A DNA stretch of 5,986 bases from an uncultured Collinsella sp. GTDB taxonomy: Bacteria > Actinomycetota > Coriobacteriia > Coriobacteriales > Coriobacteriaceae. The translations under genes and the position numbers were made by a program. The notes below the pieces were generated by a model. The model had not been told where the DNA came from. It searched no databases and worked only from the letters and a program-made list of their open reading frames with translations. The stretch is from contig CABUBS010000130.1 of NCBI GenBank assembly GCA_902489855.1, forward strand, positions 1-5,986. The letters run 5' to 3'. Every line of letters begins with the position of its first letter. Position 1 is the first letter of the stretch. This document shows positions 1-5,953 of the stretch, one piece after another.

Positions 1-29
1 TAAACAGCATCGCGACCAGCAGGGCAAAC

Positions 30-68
30 GCGCACGGAGATAGCTTGTTGAGTTTTGGATCCGTGCGC
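30..68 (-). terminator. inverted repeat just past the methyltransferase stop, possible weak terminator
   Basis: Nine-base perfect arms, GCGCACGGA (68-60 read on the minus strand) and TCCGTGCGC (38-30), are separated by a 21-base spacer. The first arm starts at the G of the TAG stop codon of the methyltransferase gene. On the minus strand the second arm is followed only by a short run of three T, so this is not a classic intrinsic terminator. It could be a weak terminator, a 3'-end stabilising hairpin, or chance. Confidence 0.35.
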
Positions 69-1171
69 TAGCTGCGTTTTCGGATCAGGGCGATGTAGAA
101 GCCCTCAAAGTCGCGGCTGGGCGGAATGGTGAGCGTGCCGGGCAGGCCGTTGGCGATGGCCGATACCTGACCCGCGGCAATGGCCTCGGTCAGGGCGTTG
201 GACTCGATGCGCGGCTCCTCGCCAGCTTCCTGGGCGCGGCGTGCCTCACTTTCGCTTGGCGTGCCGTCGAGGGGGATGAGCTCGCAGTCCATATGCTTGT
301 CGAGGGCCTCTTGCAGGGCGTCCTCGTTTTCCTGCGGCAAGATCGAACAAGTCGAATAGACGAGCGTGCCGCCCGGTTTGAGGGCTCCCATGGCGCGGTC
401 CAGAAGCGCACGCTGCGAGCGGGCGCATTTGACGAGCAGCTGCTCGGTCAGGCCGCGCAGGCTTTTCTCGTTGCCGCTGATGACGGTGCCCGTGCCGGTG
501 CAGGGAGCGTCGAGCAGGATGCGGTCAAAGCGGAAGAACTCGTCGAGCTCGCGTGCGTCGGTGCGCATGACGGGCACGTTTTTTGCGCCTTGGCGGTGGA
601 GGTTGGCTTCGAGCTTCTCGGCGCGGGGAATGCTCATCTCGCAGGCGGTAAGGTGCGCCTGCCCCTGCGTGAGGGCGGCGATCTGCGTCGTCTTGCCGCC
701 AGGGGCTGCGCACATGTCCAGGATGTCCTCGCCTGCCTGAGCGCCCAGGACCAGCGGCGGCATCATGGACGACAGGCTCTGCAGGTAGATTTTGCCGTCA
801 CGGTAGATGTCGAGATCCCACAGATCGGAAACCTGGGCCTCGGGCAGGATGAAGGCGTCTGGGTACCAGGTGACGGGGTTGTGAGCGATGCCGGCGGCAT
901 CGAGCGCCGCAGCGATGTCCTCGGCGGTTGCCTTGAGCGTGTTGGCGCGCAGCGTGACCGGGCGTGTGGCCGCGGCGCCGAAGCCCTCGATCATGAGCTC
1001 GGCATCGGCGGGCGCATAGGCGCCGGCGACCGTGTCGACCATAAAGCGCGGCAGGTCGGCGGCGGAGTGTTGGGCGGCAAGCTGGTCGGAAAGCTCGGTA
1101 GCAGCAAACTGCCTGAGCTTGAGCTCGGCCTTGACCTGCTTTTTCTGCTTACGACGACGCGGCTTGGACAT
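68..1171 (-). CDS. NOP2/RsmB-family SAM-dependent RNA 5-methylcytosine methyltransferase
   Basis: A cytosolic enzyme of 367 residues that probably transfers a methyl group from S-adenosylmethionine to C5 of a cytosine in rRNA or tRNA. Residues 1-18 are strongly basic (PRRRKQKK), suiting RNA contact. Residues about 55-135 form the small RNA-binding region seen before the catalytic fold in this family. The Rossmann-fold catalytic domain follows, with the SAM-binding motif DMCAAPGGK (152-160), DAPCTGTGT (221-229, first conserved Cys224) and YSTCS (272-276, nucleophile Cys275). Both family cysteines are present, so it should be active. It lacks the N-terminal NusB-like domain of E. coli RsmB and resembles the shorter NOP2/NSUN-like forms. 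The target base cannot be read from sequence, so no symbol is given. The ATG at 1171 has AAGGA seven bases upstream. It lies 36 bases after the synthetase-like gene with no terminator between, so the two are probably cotranscribed. Confidence 0.93.
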   Translation of the reverse strand: MSKPRRRKQKKQVKAELKLRQFAATELSDQLAAQHSAADLPRFMVDTVAGAYAPADAELMIEGFGAAATRPVTLRANTLKATAEDIAAALDAAGIAHNPVTWYPDAFILPEAQVSDLWDLDIYRDGKIYLQSLSSMMPPLVLGAQAGEDILDMCAAPGGKTTQIAALTQGQAHLTACEMSIPRAEKLEANLHRQGAKNVPVMRTDARELDEFFRFDRILLDAPCTGTGTVISGNEKSLRGLTEQLLVKCARSQRALLDRAMGALKPGGTLVYSTCSILPQENEDALQEALDKHMDCELIPLDGTPSESEARRAQEAGEEPRIESNALTEAIAAGQVSAIANGLPGTLTIPPSRDFEGFYIALIRKRS

Positions 1172-1207
1172 CCGTCTTTCCTTCCCATTCCATTACATGT
1201 CGAGTGT

Positions 1208-3358
1208 TTAGTACTGGCTCTCGTGCTTGCTGAAGAAGTCGAAGCGCGGGGGCAGCGGCTTCACGCGGTGCTCGCCGGGCTTCTCGCCCAGGCTCTCCAC
1301 AAACTCGTCCGTGGAGGCAAAGATGTTATCCCAGCTAAAGAACGCGACCGGATCGACGTCGAAGTACTCGCAGATGAGCTCGCAGCCGGCCGGCACGATG
1401 CCGTGCATCAGGACGGTCGCCACACGCAGCTCGGTAAAGGCGTCGACGAGGGCCTGCGTCATCGCGGTATTGGCCGGCTCGCCCTCGAGCTTGTTGGCGG
1501 CCTTGGAGGCGTCGCTCCAGCGCTTGTTGGCGGCGCGCAGGTAGTCGTCGCACACGGCAAGCGCGCGGTGCGTCTCGAACTTGTACATGGCCTGCTCAAA
1601 GGCGAGGGCTGCCTGCTGGGCGGCTTCGACCACGGTGTCAGAAGCGGCACCGGCGGGGATGCAGCCGTTGCGGTAGGGGCTCTCGTCGCCTTCCTTGACG
1701 GCGACGCCGTAGAAGCAGCTGCGGGCCAGACGGTTGAACACGCCGGTCAAAAGGGCGCTCTCCTTAAGGGCCGGGTCGATAACGCGCTTGTCGTCGCAGG
1801 CGCGTACCTCGTTGCCGTCCTTGTCCTTGCCGGTCACACGCGTGTCGTATGCCTTGGGGCTAAAGCTCACCGGCTTTTCGGATAGGCCGAGCGACAGCCA
1901 GTGCGCGCGCATCTGCTCGCAGGTGTAGTGGTTGAGCAGGTCGTCTGCCGGCGGGGGAGGCGTCTGCGAGGACGAGCTGGCCTTTTTGCCCATGTAGAGC
2001 AGGTGGTAGCAGGCGCTGACGGTGCTCTGCGTGAGGTCCCAGCCCAGGGCCTCCCACATGGCGGTCTGCGCGATGCAGTAGAAATAGATGTTGTCCTGAC
2101 CGATGAACTGGTAAATCTGAGCGTCGTCAGAGCACCACCAGTCGCGCCAGTCGAGCGAGCTGTGCTGGTAGGTGGGTGCGGGCACCTGCGTGGAGTCGGC
2201 GGCGGGCTCGCCCATGAGGGCGGCATCCTGGGCGGCGACGCCCTCGGTCACGCCGGTGGCCTTGGCATCGCGCGCGAGCACGGTACGCGTATAGCTGATG
2301 GGCGCCCACAGGCTCTCGGGCCAGCACCAGCAGGTGACGTCGGAGACGCCATCGACCTCGGGCACCGGAACGCCCCAGTCGATGTTGCCGGTGATGCGGA
2401 AGGGCACGAGTGCCTTGCCGCTGCGGAAGCGCACGCCACCGTTGGCGAGCACCGCGTGGGCGTCGTCGCGCTCCTTCCAGCTGGGGAAGGTGACGGTAAA
2501 GCTGCTCTTGTTGCCCTCGGGCTCCAGCACGGTGTGCTCGGGGAGCTGGTCCTCGACGGCATCGAAGGCCTCGCGGAACTTGTTCTGGATGTAGAGCTGA
2601 GCCGGCAGCAGCCACTCCTCCATGGTCTTGGAGACCACGGAGCGAACCTGCGGGTTCTGGGCGAGCTTGGCGGTGTAGGTCTTCATAAAGTCGAGGTAGG
2701 CCGGCAGGTCAAAGTAGAGATTGTCGACCGGGCGCAACTCGGGCACCTCGCCGGTGAGCTGGCTCTTGGGCGCGATGAGCTCCTCGGGCTCAAACTGGTG
2801 GCCCAGATCGCACTCGTCGGCATAAGCCTTCTCGGACTTGCAGCCCTGGATGGGGCAGCGGCCGATGACCTGGCGGCCGTTGAGGAACGTGCCGGCCTTG
2901 GCATCGTAGAACTGCAGCGTGGAGCGCTTGGAGATGGTGCCCTGCTCGTGCAGGCGCTCGATAATCTCGGCAGTCACCTCGTTGTGGATCTGGGCCGCCG
3001 GCTCAAGGCCCGAGCCGGCGTAGATGTCGCAGCTGATGTTGTAGTTGTTGAGGGTCGCGGCCTGGCGGGAGTGATTGGACTCGACATACTCGCCGATGGA
3101 CTTGTCGTAGCCCTCGTTCTCCTTGAGCTTGCGGTAGCTCTCCATGATGGGCGAACCGTAGCAGTCGGTGCCCGAGGTGAAGATGACGTTTTCGCGGCCC
3201 AGGCGGTCGCGCAGGAAGCGGGCGAAGAAGTCGGCCGGGACAAAGACGCCGCCGACGTGGCCAAAGTGCAGACCCTTGTTGCCGTAGGGCTCGCCGGCGG
3301 TAACGATGGCGCGGCGCGGCCAGCTGGGACGGTCGTTCATGGAGTATTTGGATGCCAT
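1208..3358 (-). CDS. methionyl-tRNA synthetase-like class I tRNA ligase with degenerate KMSKS loop
   Basis: A cytosolic class I synthetase-type protein of 716 residues, longer than the roughly 500-680 usual for bacterial MetRS. In order: Rossmann entry AGEPYGNKGLHFGH (21-34) with the HxGH signature H31-H34; a zinc knuckle with C168, C173, C183 and H187; SQLTGEVPELRPVDNLYFDLP (199-219), typical of MetRS; DWGVPVP (327-333); FIGQDNIYF (418-426), matching MetRS FIGKDIxYF; then GKKASSSS (457-464) where KMSKS should lie. The C-terminal helical domain keeps features of MetRS anticodon binding: N542-x3-R546 and W614. Unusual are the lost second lysine of KMSKS, extra segments around 262-318 and 361-405, and altered methionine-pocket positions. 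MetRS activity would join Met to tRNA-Met; here it may be a divergent true MetRS or a paralogue with another role. I believe similar proteins are annotated only as 'class I tRNA ligase family'. The start at 3358 is chosen because AAGGAG lies just upstream; longer in-frame starts at 3373 and 3451 lack one. Confidence 0.88.
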   Translation of the reverse strand: MASKYSMNDRPSWPRRAIVTAGEPYGNKGLHFGHVGGVFVPADFFARFLRDRLGRENVIFTSGTDCYGSPIMESYRKLKENEGYDKSIGEYVESNHSRQAATLNNYNISCDIYAGSGLEPAAQIHNEVTAEIIERLHEQGTISKRSTLQFYDAKAGTFLNGRQVIGRCPIQGCKSEKAYADECDLGHQFEPEELIAPKSQLTGEVPELRPVDNLYFDLPAYLDFMKTYTAKLAQNPQVRSVVSKTMEEWLLPAQLYIQNKFREAFDAVEDQLPEHTVLEPEGNKSSFTVTFPSWKERDDAHAVLANGGVRFRSGKALVPFRITGNIDWGVPVPEVDGVSDVTCWCWPESLWAPISYTRTVLARDAKATGVTEGVAAQDAALMGEPAADSTQVPAPTYQHSSLDWRDWWCSDDAQIYQFIGQDNIYFYCIAQTAMWEALGWDLTQSTVSACYHLLYMGKKASSSSQTPPPPADDLLNHYTCEQMRAHWLSLGLSEKPVSFSPKAYDTRVTGKDKDGNEVRACDDKRVIDPALKESALLTGVFNRLARSCFYGVAVKEGDESPYRNGCIPAGAASDTVVEAAQQAALAFEQAMYKFETHRALAVCDDYLRAANKRWSDASKAANKLEGEPANTAMTQALVDAFTELRVATVLMHGIVPAGCELICEYFDVDPVAFFSWDNIFASTDEFVESLGEKPGEHRVKPLPPRFDFFSKHESQY

Positions 3359-3362
3359 GGGA

Positions 3363-3368
3363 CTCCTT
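3363..3368 (-). promoter_or_regulatory. ribosome binding site fixing the synthetase start
   Basis: AAGGAG on the minus strand ends four bases before the ATG at 3358. The spacing is short but usable. The in-frame ATGs at 3340, 3373 and 3451 have no comparable purine run upstream, so 3358 is preferred. Confidence 0.7.
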
Positions 3369-3439
3369 CGCATATGGTGAGAGCGCGGCCGGGCGCAAGG
3401 CCTGGCGACGCAGTGGTCAATTCGTGCATATCGTTCGAC

Positions 3440-3448
3440 ATTATCGCA
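3440..3448 (-). promoter_or_regulatory. extended -10 promoter candidate for the synthetase/methyltransferase operon
   Basis: On the minus strand the sequence reads TGCGATAAT, a TGn extension followed by a five-of-six match to TATAAT. The region around 17 bases upstream is GC-rich without a good -35, as is common for extended -10 promoters. Transcription would start near 3433, giving a leader of about 75 bases. That is too short for a T-box, and no T-box or SAM riboswitch elements are visible in it. Confidence 0.5.
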
Positions 3449-3476
3449 CATGCGGGCGGGTGCGTGGCAGGGGCGC

Positions 3477-3487
3477 TATCCTAAGAT
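3477..3487 (+). promoter_or_regulatory. -10 region candidate for a leaderless membrane-protein mRNA
   Basis: TATCCT (3477-3482) overlaps TAAGAT (3482-3487), both matching the actinobacterial TAnnnT -10 pattern. The ATG at 3491 begins eight bases after TATCCT, about where transcription would start. There is no Shine-Dalgarno sequence before the ATG, which fits leaderless translation. No convincing -35 is seen. Confidence 0.4.
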
Positions 3488-3490
3488 GCT

Positions 3491-4057
3491 ATGAATGAGA
3501 TTTCCAACATACATGCGTTTGAGGACGAGGGTTTTCTGCACGCTTGCTTCGTGTGGGGGATGGTCGTGCTTGCGGTGTTCGCCGTGTGCCTGGTGCCGGT
3601 GTTTATGCTGCTGGGCGGGCCTGCAGACTTGGATGCGGCTGACGCGGGCGGCTGGATGGCTGTCGTGGGCTGGATAGTCGGCTTGGCTGCGATCTCAATG
3701 GCGTCGTTCGCCGTGCACGAGCTGGTGCACGGCGTGTTTTTTAAGCTGCTGGCGCCTGCGGGCGCGAAGGTGACCTTTGGGGCGAATCGCGAGACGGCGA
3801 TGATCTATGCCTGCGCCGAAGGCGTTGTGTATTCGCACCGGCGGTACATGGCGGTTTGCCTGGCGCCGACGGTTGTTGTGACGACAACGCTTGCCCTGGG
3901 GTTTGCGTTTTCGGGCTATCCGCTGCTGTGCTATCTGGCTGCCGGCTTGCATTTGTCGGGCTGTGTAGGCGACTGGTATTACGTGCGGACCATTTTGCGC
4001 GACCGCCGCATTGTCGCCTGCGAGGATACGTCCTTTGGCGTGCGCTTTTTTGGGTGA
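3491..4057 (+). CDS. DUF3267 putative zincin-type membrane metalloprotease
   Basis: A 188-residue integral membrane protein. Hydrophobic segments at about 20-42, 56-78, 121-142 and 144-162 suggest four helices. At the end of the second lies HELVH (76-80), the HExxH signature of zinc metalloproteases; H76 and H80 would bind zinc and E77 would activate water. A later SGCVGDWYY (156-164), with D161 in the last hydrophobic segment, may give the third ligand, as in site-2-protease-like folds. This order matches the DUF3267 family (PF11667, putative zincin peptidase). The substrate is unknown and activity is inferred from the motif only. The ATG at 3491 has no Shine-Dalgarno sequence, and a -10-like element lies directly upstream, so translation may be leaderless. 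The gene ends 10 bases before queH and probably shares its transcript. It diverges from the synthetase operon across 132 bases. Confidence 0.82.
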   Translation: MNEISNIHAFEDEGFLHACFVWGMVVLAVFAVCLVPVFMLLGGPADLDAADAGGWMAVVGWIVGLAAISMASFAVHELVHGVFFKLLAPAGAKVTFGANRETAMIYACAEGVVYSHRRYMAVCLAPTVVVTTTLALGFAFSGYPLLCYLAAGLHLSGCVGDWYYVRTILRDRRIVACEDTSFGVRFFG

Positions 4058-4061
4058 GGAG
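4056..4061 (+). promoter_or_regulatory. ribosome binding site of queH, overlapping the upstream stop
   Basis: GAGGAG begins inside the TGA stop of the membrane-protein gene. It sits six bases before the ATG at 4068 but directly abuts the in-frame ATG at 4062. This favours 4068 as the start and suggests translational coupling between the two genes. Confidence 0.7.
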
Positions 4062-4067
4062 ATGTCG

Positions 4068-4643
4068 ATGAAGTCGTTGTTGCTGCATGCGTGCTGTGCA
4101 CCATGCTCGCTTGAGCCGGTTCGCCTGCTGCGCGAGGAGGGGTTTGAGCCCACGATTTGCTGGACCAACCCCAATATTCAACCGCGCGATGAATGGCAGC
4201 GCCGCTTGGACGAGCTGCGCCGGTGGTGTGCCGATGGCGACATCGAGCTCATCGAGGCAGGGGAGGACCGCGATCGCTGGGAGACCGGCGTGGCACCGCT
4301 GGGTGCCGATCGGCCTCGCCGCTGTCGCGCGTGCTATGCCCTGCGCTTGGCCGAGGCGTGCCGCGTGGCCCAGGAGCGCGGGTTTGAGTTTGTGGGCACG
4401 ACGCTCGCCGTCTCGCCGTACCAGCTGTTCGATACCTGCAATGACGTGCTTGAGCGCTTGGCGGCGGCACATGGGCTCACCCCGGTGATTCGCGATTTTC
4501 GCCCGTATTACCCCGAGGCGACACGCCGTTCGCGCGAGCTTGGCATGTATCGGCAGAACTACTGTGGTTGCCGCTTCTCGGCTGTCGAGGCGGCCATGGA
4601 CCGCGCCCGCATCCGCGACGAGCGCAAAGCCGCCAAAAAGTAG
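4068..4643 (+). CDS. queH: epoxyqueuosine reductase QueH
   Basis: A 191-residue cytosolic enzyme catalysing the last step of queuosine synthesis: reduction of epoxyqueuosine to queuosine at the wobble position (34) of GUN-anticodon tRNAs. It is the cobalamin-independent replacement for QueG. All signature cysteines of the QueH (formerly DUF208) family are visible: HACCAPC (7-13) with C9, C10 and C13; RCRACYALRL (85-94) with C86 and C89; and YCGC (165-168) with C166 and C168. In the family these bind an iron-sulfur cluster and a nearby iron. TNPNIQP (33-39) and the TTLAVSPYQ segment (111-119) also match, and the length is typical. It lies 10 bases after the DUF3267 gene, probably in one transcript. 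queA, which makes its substrate, follows 64 bases downstream. I chose the ATG at 4068 over 4062 for ribosome-binding-site spacing. Confidence 0.95.
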   Translation: MKSLLLHACCAPCSLEPVRLLREEGFEPTICWTNPNIQPRDEWQRRLDELRRWCADGDIELIEAGEDRDRWETGVAPLGADRPRRCRACYALRLAEACRVAQERGFEFVGTTLAVSPYQLFDTCNDVLERLAAAHGLTPVIRDFRPYYPEATRRSRELGMYRQNYCGCRFSAVEAAMDRARIRDERKAAKK

Positions 4644-4671
4644 TTCACTTGGGACGTCAGCCTGCTAGGAT
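4644..4671 (+). promoter_or_regulatory. queA promoter (TTCACT, 16 bases, TAGGAT with TGn extension)
   Basis: TTCACT (4644-4649) resembles a -35 box. Sixteen bases later TGC precedes TAGGAT (4666-4671), an extended -10 element. Transcription would begin near 4678, leaving a leader of about 30 bases before the queA ribosome binding site. No terminator hairpin is seen between queH and this promoter, so read-through from queH may also supply queA mRNA. Confidence 0.6.
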
Positions 4672-4693
4672 GTAGAGCGGACTTTAGCTATAT

Positions 4694-4699
4694 AAGGAG
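4694..4699 (+). promoter_or_regulatory. ribosome binding site of queA supporting a GTG start
   Basis: AAGGAG lies eight bases before GTG at 4708 and fourteen before the in-frame ATG at 4714. Spacing favours GTG. Homologues often begin at the equivalent of the second methionine (MRTDDFDY here), so 4714 remains possible. Confidence 0.65.
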
Positions 4700-4707
4700 A
4701 ATCCGAC

Positions 4708-5925
4708 GTGTCTATGCGTACCGATGATTTTGACTATAACCTGCCCGAAGAGCTCATCGCCCAGGCGCCTGCCGAGCCGCGCGACTCCTGCCGCCTGCTG
4801 GTGGTGGATCGCAAGGGCTCCCAGGCGGGAACGCCGCTGGAGCACGGCGGTACCGTTGAGCACCGCATCTTCCGCGACATCATCGACTATATCGAGCCTG
4901 GCGATGTGCTCGTCATCAACAAGACGCGCGTGATGCCGGCCCGCCTGATCGGTCGCAAGGAGGGCTCGGGCGGCGTGGTCGAGACGCTGCTGCTCAAGCG
5001 CCGCGAAGATGTTGACCCGCTGGGCCACGTTTGGGAGTGCTTGGTCAAGCCGGGTAAGCGCCTGAAGCCCGGTGCTCAGATTGAGTATCGTGCGGGCGGC
5101 GCCCATGCGCCCGAGGGGGCTCCCGTGGTGCTGACGGCCGAGGTCATCGACTTTGTCACCGATAGCCGCGGCGGCCGCCTGGTGCGTTTTGAGCCGGCCG
5201 GTTGCAATGCCGCCGGCGAGCCGCGCACGCTCGACGAGGCCATCCATGCTGCCGGCCACGTGCCGCTGCCGCCCTACATTACCGATTACGAGGGCGATCC
5301 CGAGAAGTACCAGACCGTCTACGCCATGAAAGAGGAACACTCGGCTGCAGCTCCCACGGCGGGTCTGCACTTTACTTCCGAGCTCATGGCCGCTATCGAG
5401 GCCAAGGGTGCGAAGTTTGCCGCCGTCGAGCTCGAGGTGGGCATCGATACCTTCCGCTTGGTGGAGGAGGACGACCCCACGCAGCACGTCATGCACACCG
5501 AGCGCTACCACGTGTCGCAGGAAGTTGTCGACGCCGTGCATAAGGCGAAAGCCGAGGGTCATCGTGTGATCGCCGTCGGCACCACCGCGGTGCGCTCGCT
5601 CGAGAGCGCGTTTGACACGGACGCGCCGGTGTCCGACCCGGCTGTGACGGCGCGCTATTTTGAGGGCCGCGAGGACGGCGCCGACACGCTCGGCCGCGGT
5701 GATATCGTGGTGCGCGAGAATGCGACGACCCAGCTCTACCTCATGCCCGGTTCGACCTACCACGTGGTCGACGCGCTGATCACGAACTTCCACGTGCCGC
5801 GCTCTACGCTCATGATGCTCGTGAGCGCACTTGCCACTCGCGACCAGATCATGGATGCCTACGCCGCCGCCATCGAGGAGCGCTACCGCTTCTTCAGCTT
5901 TGGTGACGCGATGCTCATTTTGTAG
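4708..5925 (+). CDS. queA: S-adenosylmethionine:tRNA ribosyltransferase-isomerase QueA
   Basis: A cytosolic enzyme that transfers and isomerises the ribosyl part of S-adenosylmethionine onto preQ1 at tRNA position 34, giving epoxyqueuosine-tRNA, the substrate of QueH. Family signatures run the full length: DFDYNLPEELIAQ (7-19), VLVINKTRVMPARL (67-80), VPLPPYI (185-191), AAAPTAGLHF (213-222), a variant VGIDTF (244-249), MHTERYHV (262-269), GTTAVRSLE (291-299), VDALITNFHVPRSTLMMLVSA (354-374) and ERYRFFSFGDAMLI (391-404). At 405 residues it is about 50 longer than the 356 of E. coli QueA. Most of the excess lies between SLESA and the TQLYLMPGS segment (about 302-340), with smaller additions near 126-140 and 163-173. 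GTG at 4708 is taken as the start because AAGGAG is eight bases upstream; ATG at 4714 is the alternative. It has its own promoter and follows queH. No tgt or preQ1-synthesis gene is in the window. Confidence 0.96.
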   Translation: MSMRTDDFDYNLPEELIAQAPAEPRDSCRLLVVDRKGSQAGTPLEHGGTVEHRIFRDIIDYIEPGDVLVINKTRVMPARLIGRKEGSGGVVETLLLKRREDVDPLGHVWECLVKPGKRLKPGAQIEYRAGGAHAPEGAPVVLTAEVIDFVTDSRGGRLVRFEPAGCNAAGEPRTLDEAIHAAGHVPLPPYITDYEGDPEKYQTVYAMKEEHSAAAPTAGLHFTSELMAAIEAKGAKFAAVELEVGIDTFRLVEEDDPTQHVMHTERYHVSQEVVDAVHKAKAEGHRVIAVGTTAVRSLESAFDTDAPVSDPAVTARYFEGREDGADTLGRGDIVVRENATTQLYLMPGSTYHVVDALITNFHVPRSTLMMLVSALATRDQIMDAYAAAIEERYRFFSFGDAMLIL

Positions 5926-5953
5926 GTTACGGCGTTTTACAAACGCCGTAACC
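5925..5953 (+). terminator. perfect 13-bp inverted repeat at the queA stop, atypical terminator candidate
   Basis: Arms GGTTACGGCGTTT (5925-5937) and AAACGCCGTAACC (5941-5953) are exact reverse complements around a three-base loop TAC. The left arm starts at the last base of the queA TAG stop. No T-tract follows on either strand, so it is not a standard Rho-independent terminator. It may still stabilise the mRNA 3' end, slow polymerase, or be part of a dispersed palindromic repeat. A second copy of GCCGTAA follows at 5955-5961. Confidence 0.6.

Noticed and set aside
1172..1207. Terminator or separate promoter between the synthetase and the methyltransferase
   Set aside because: The 36 bases contain a ribosome binding site but no hairpin or promoter-like pair.
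293..1885. Long plus-strand open frame of 530 codons opposite the methyltransferase and synthetase genes
   Set aside because: It spans two well-supported genes on the other strand and its product has no recognisable motif. Long antisense frames are expected in GC-rich coding DNA.
3415..3420. TTGACC on the minus strand as a -35 box
   Set aside because: The sequence 15-19 bases downstream is GC-rich with no -10-like hexamer.
3359..3440. T-box or riboswitch in the synthetase leader
   Set aside because: The leader is only about 75-80 bases, with no T-box bulge sequence, terminator pair or SAM-riboswitch-like core.
3359..3451. N-terminal extension of the synthetase to ATG 3451 or 3373
   Set aside because: The added residues are not synthetase-like, the 3451 start lies upstream of the likely promoter, and neither start has a ribosome binding site, unlike 3358.
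1901..3484. Plus-strand open frame of 527 codons opposite the synthetase gene
   Set aside because: It mirrors the codon pattern of the real gene, is rich in Gly, Ala, Val and Leu, and shows no family motif.
4011..4067. Longer queH starting at ATG 4011 or 4062
   Set aside because: The extension from 4011 overlaps the DUF3267 gene and has no QueH-like sequence; 4062 directly abuts GAGGAG with no spacing.
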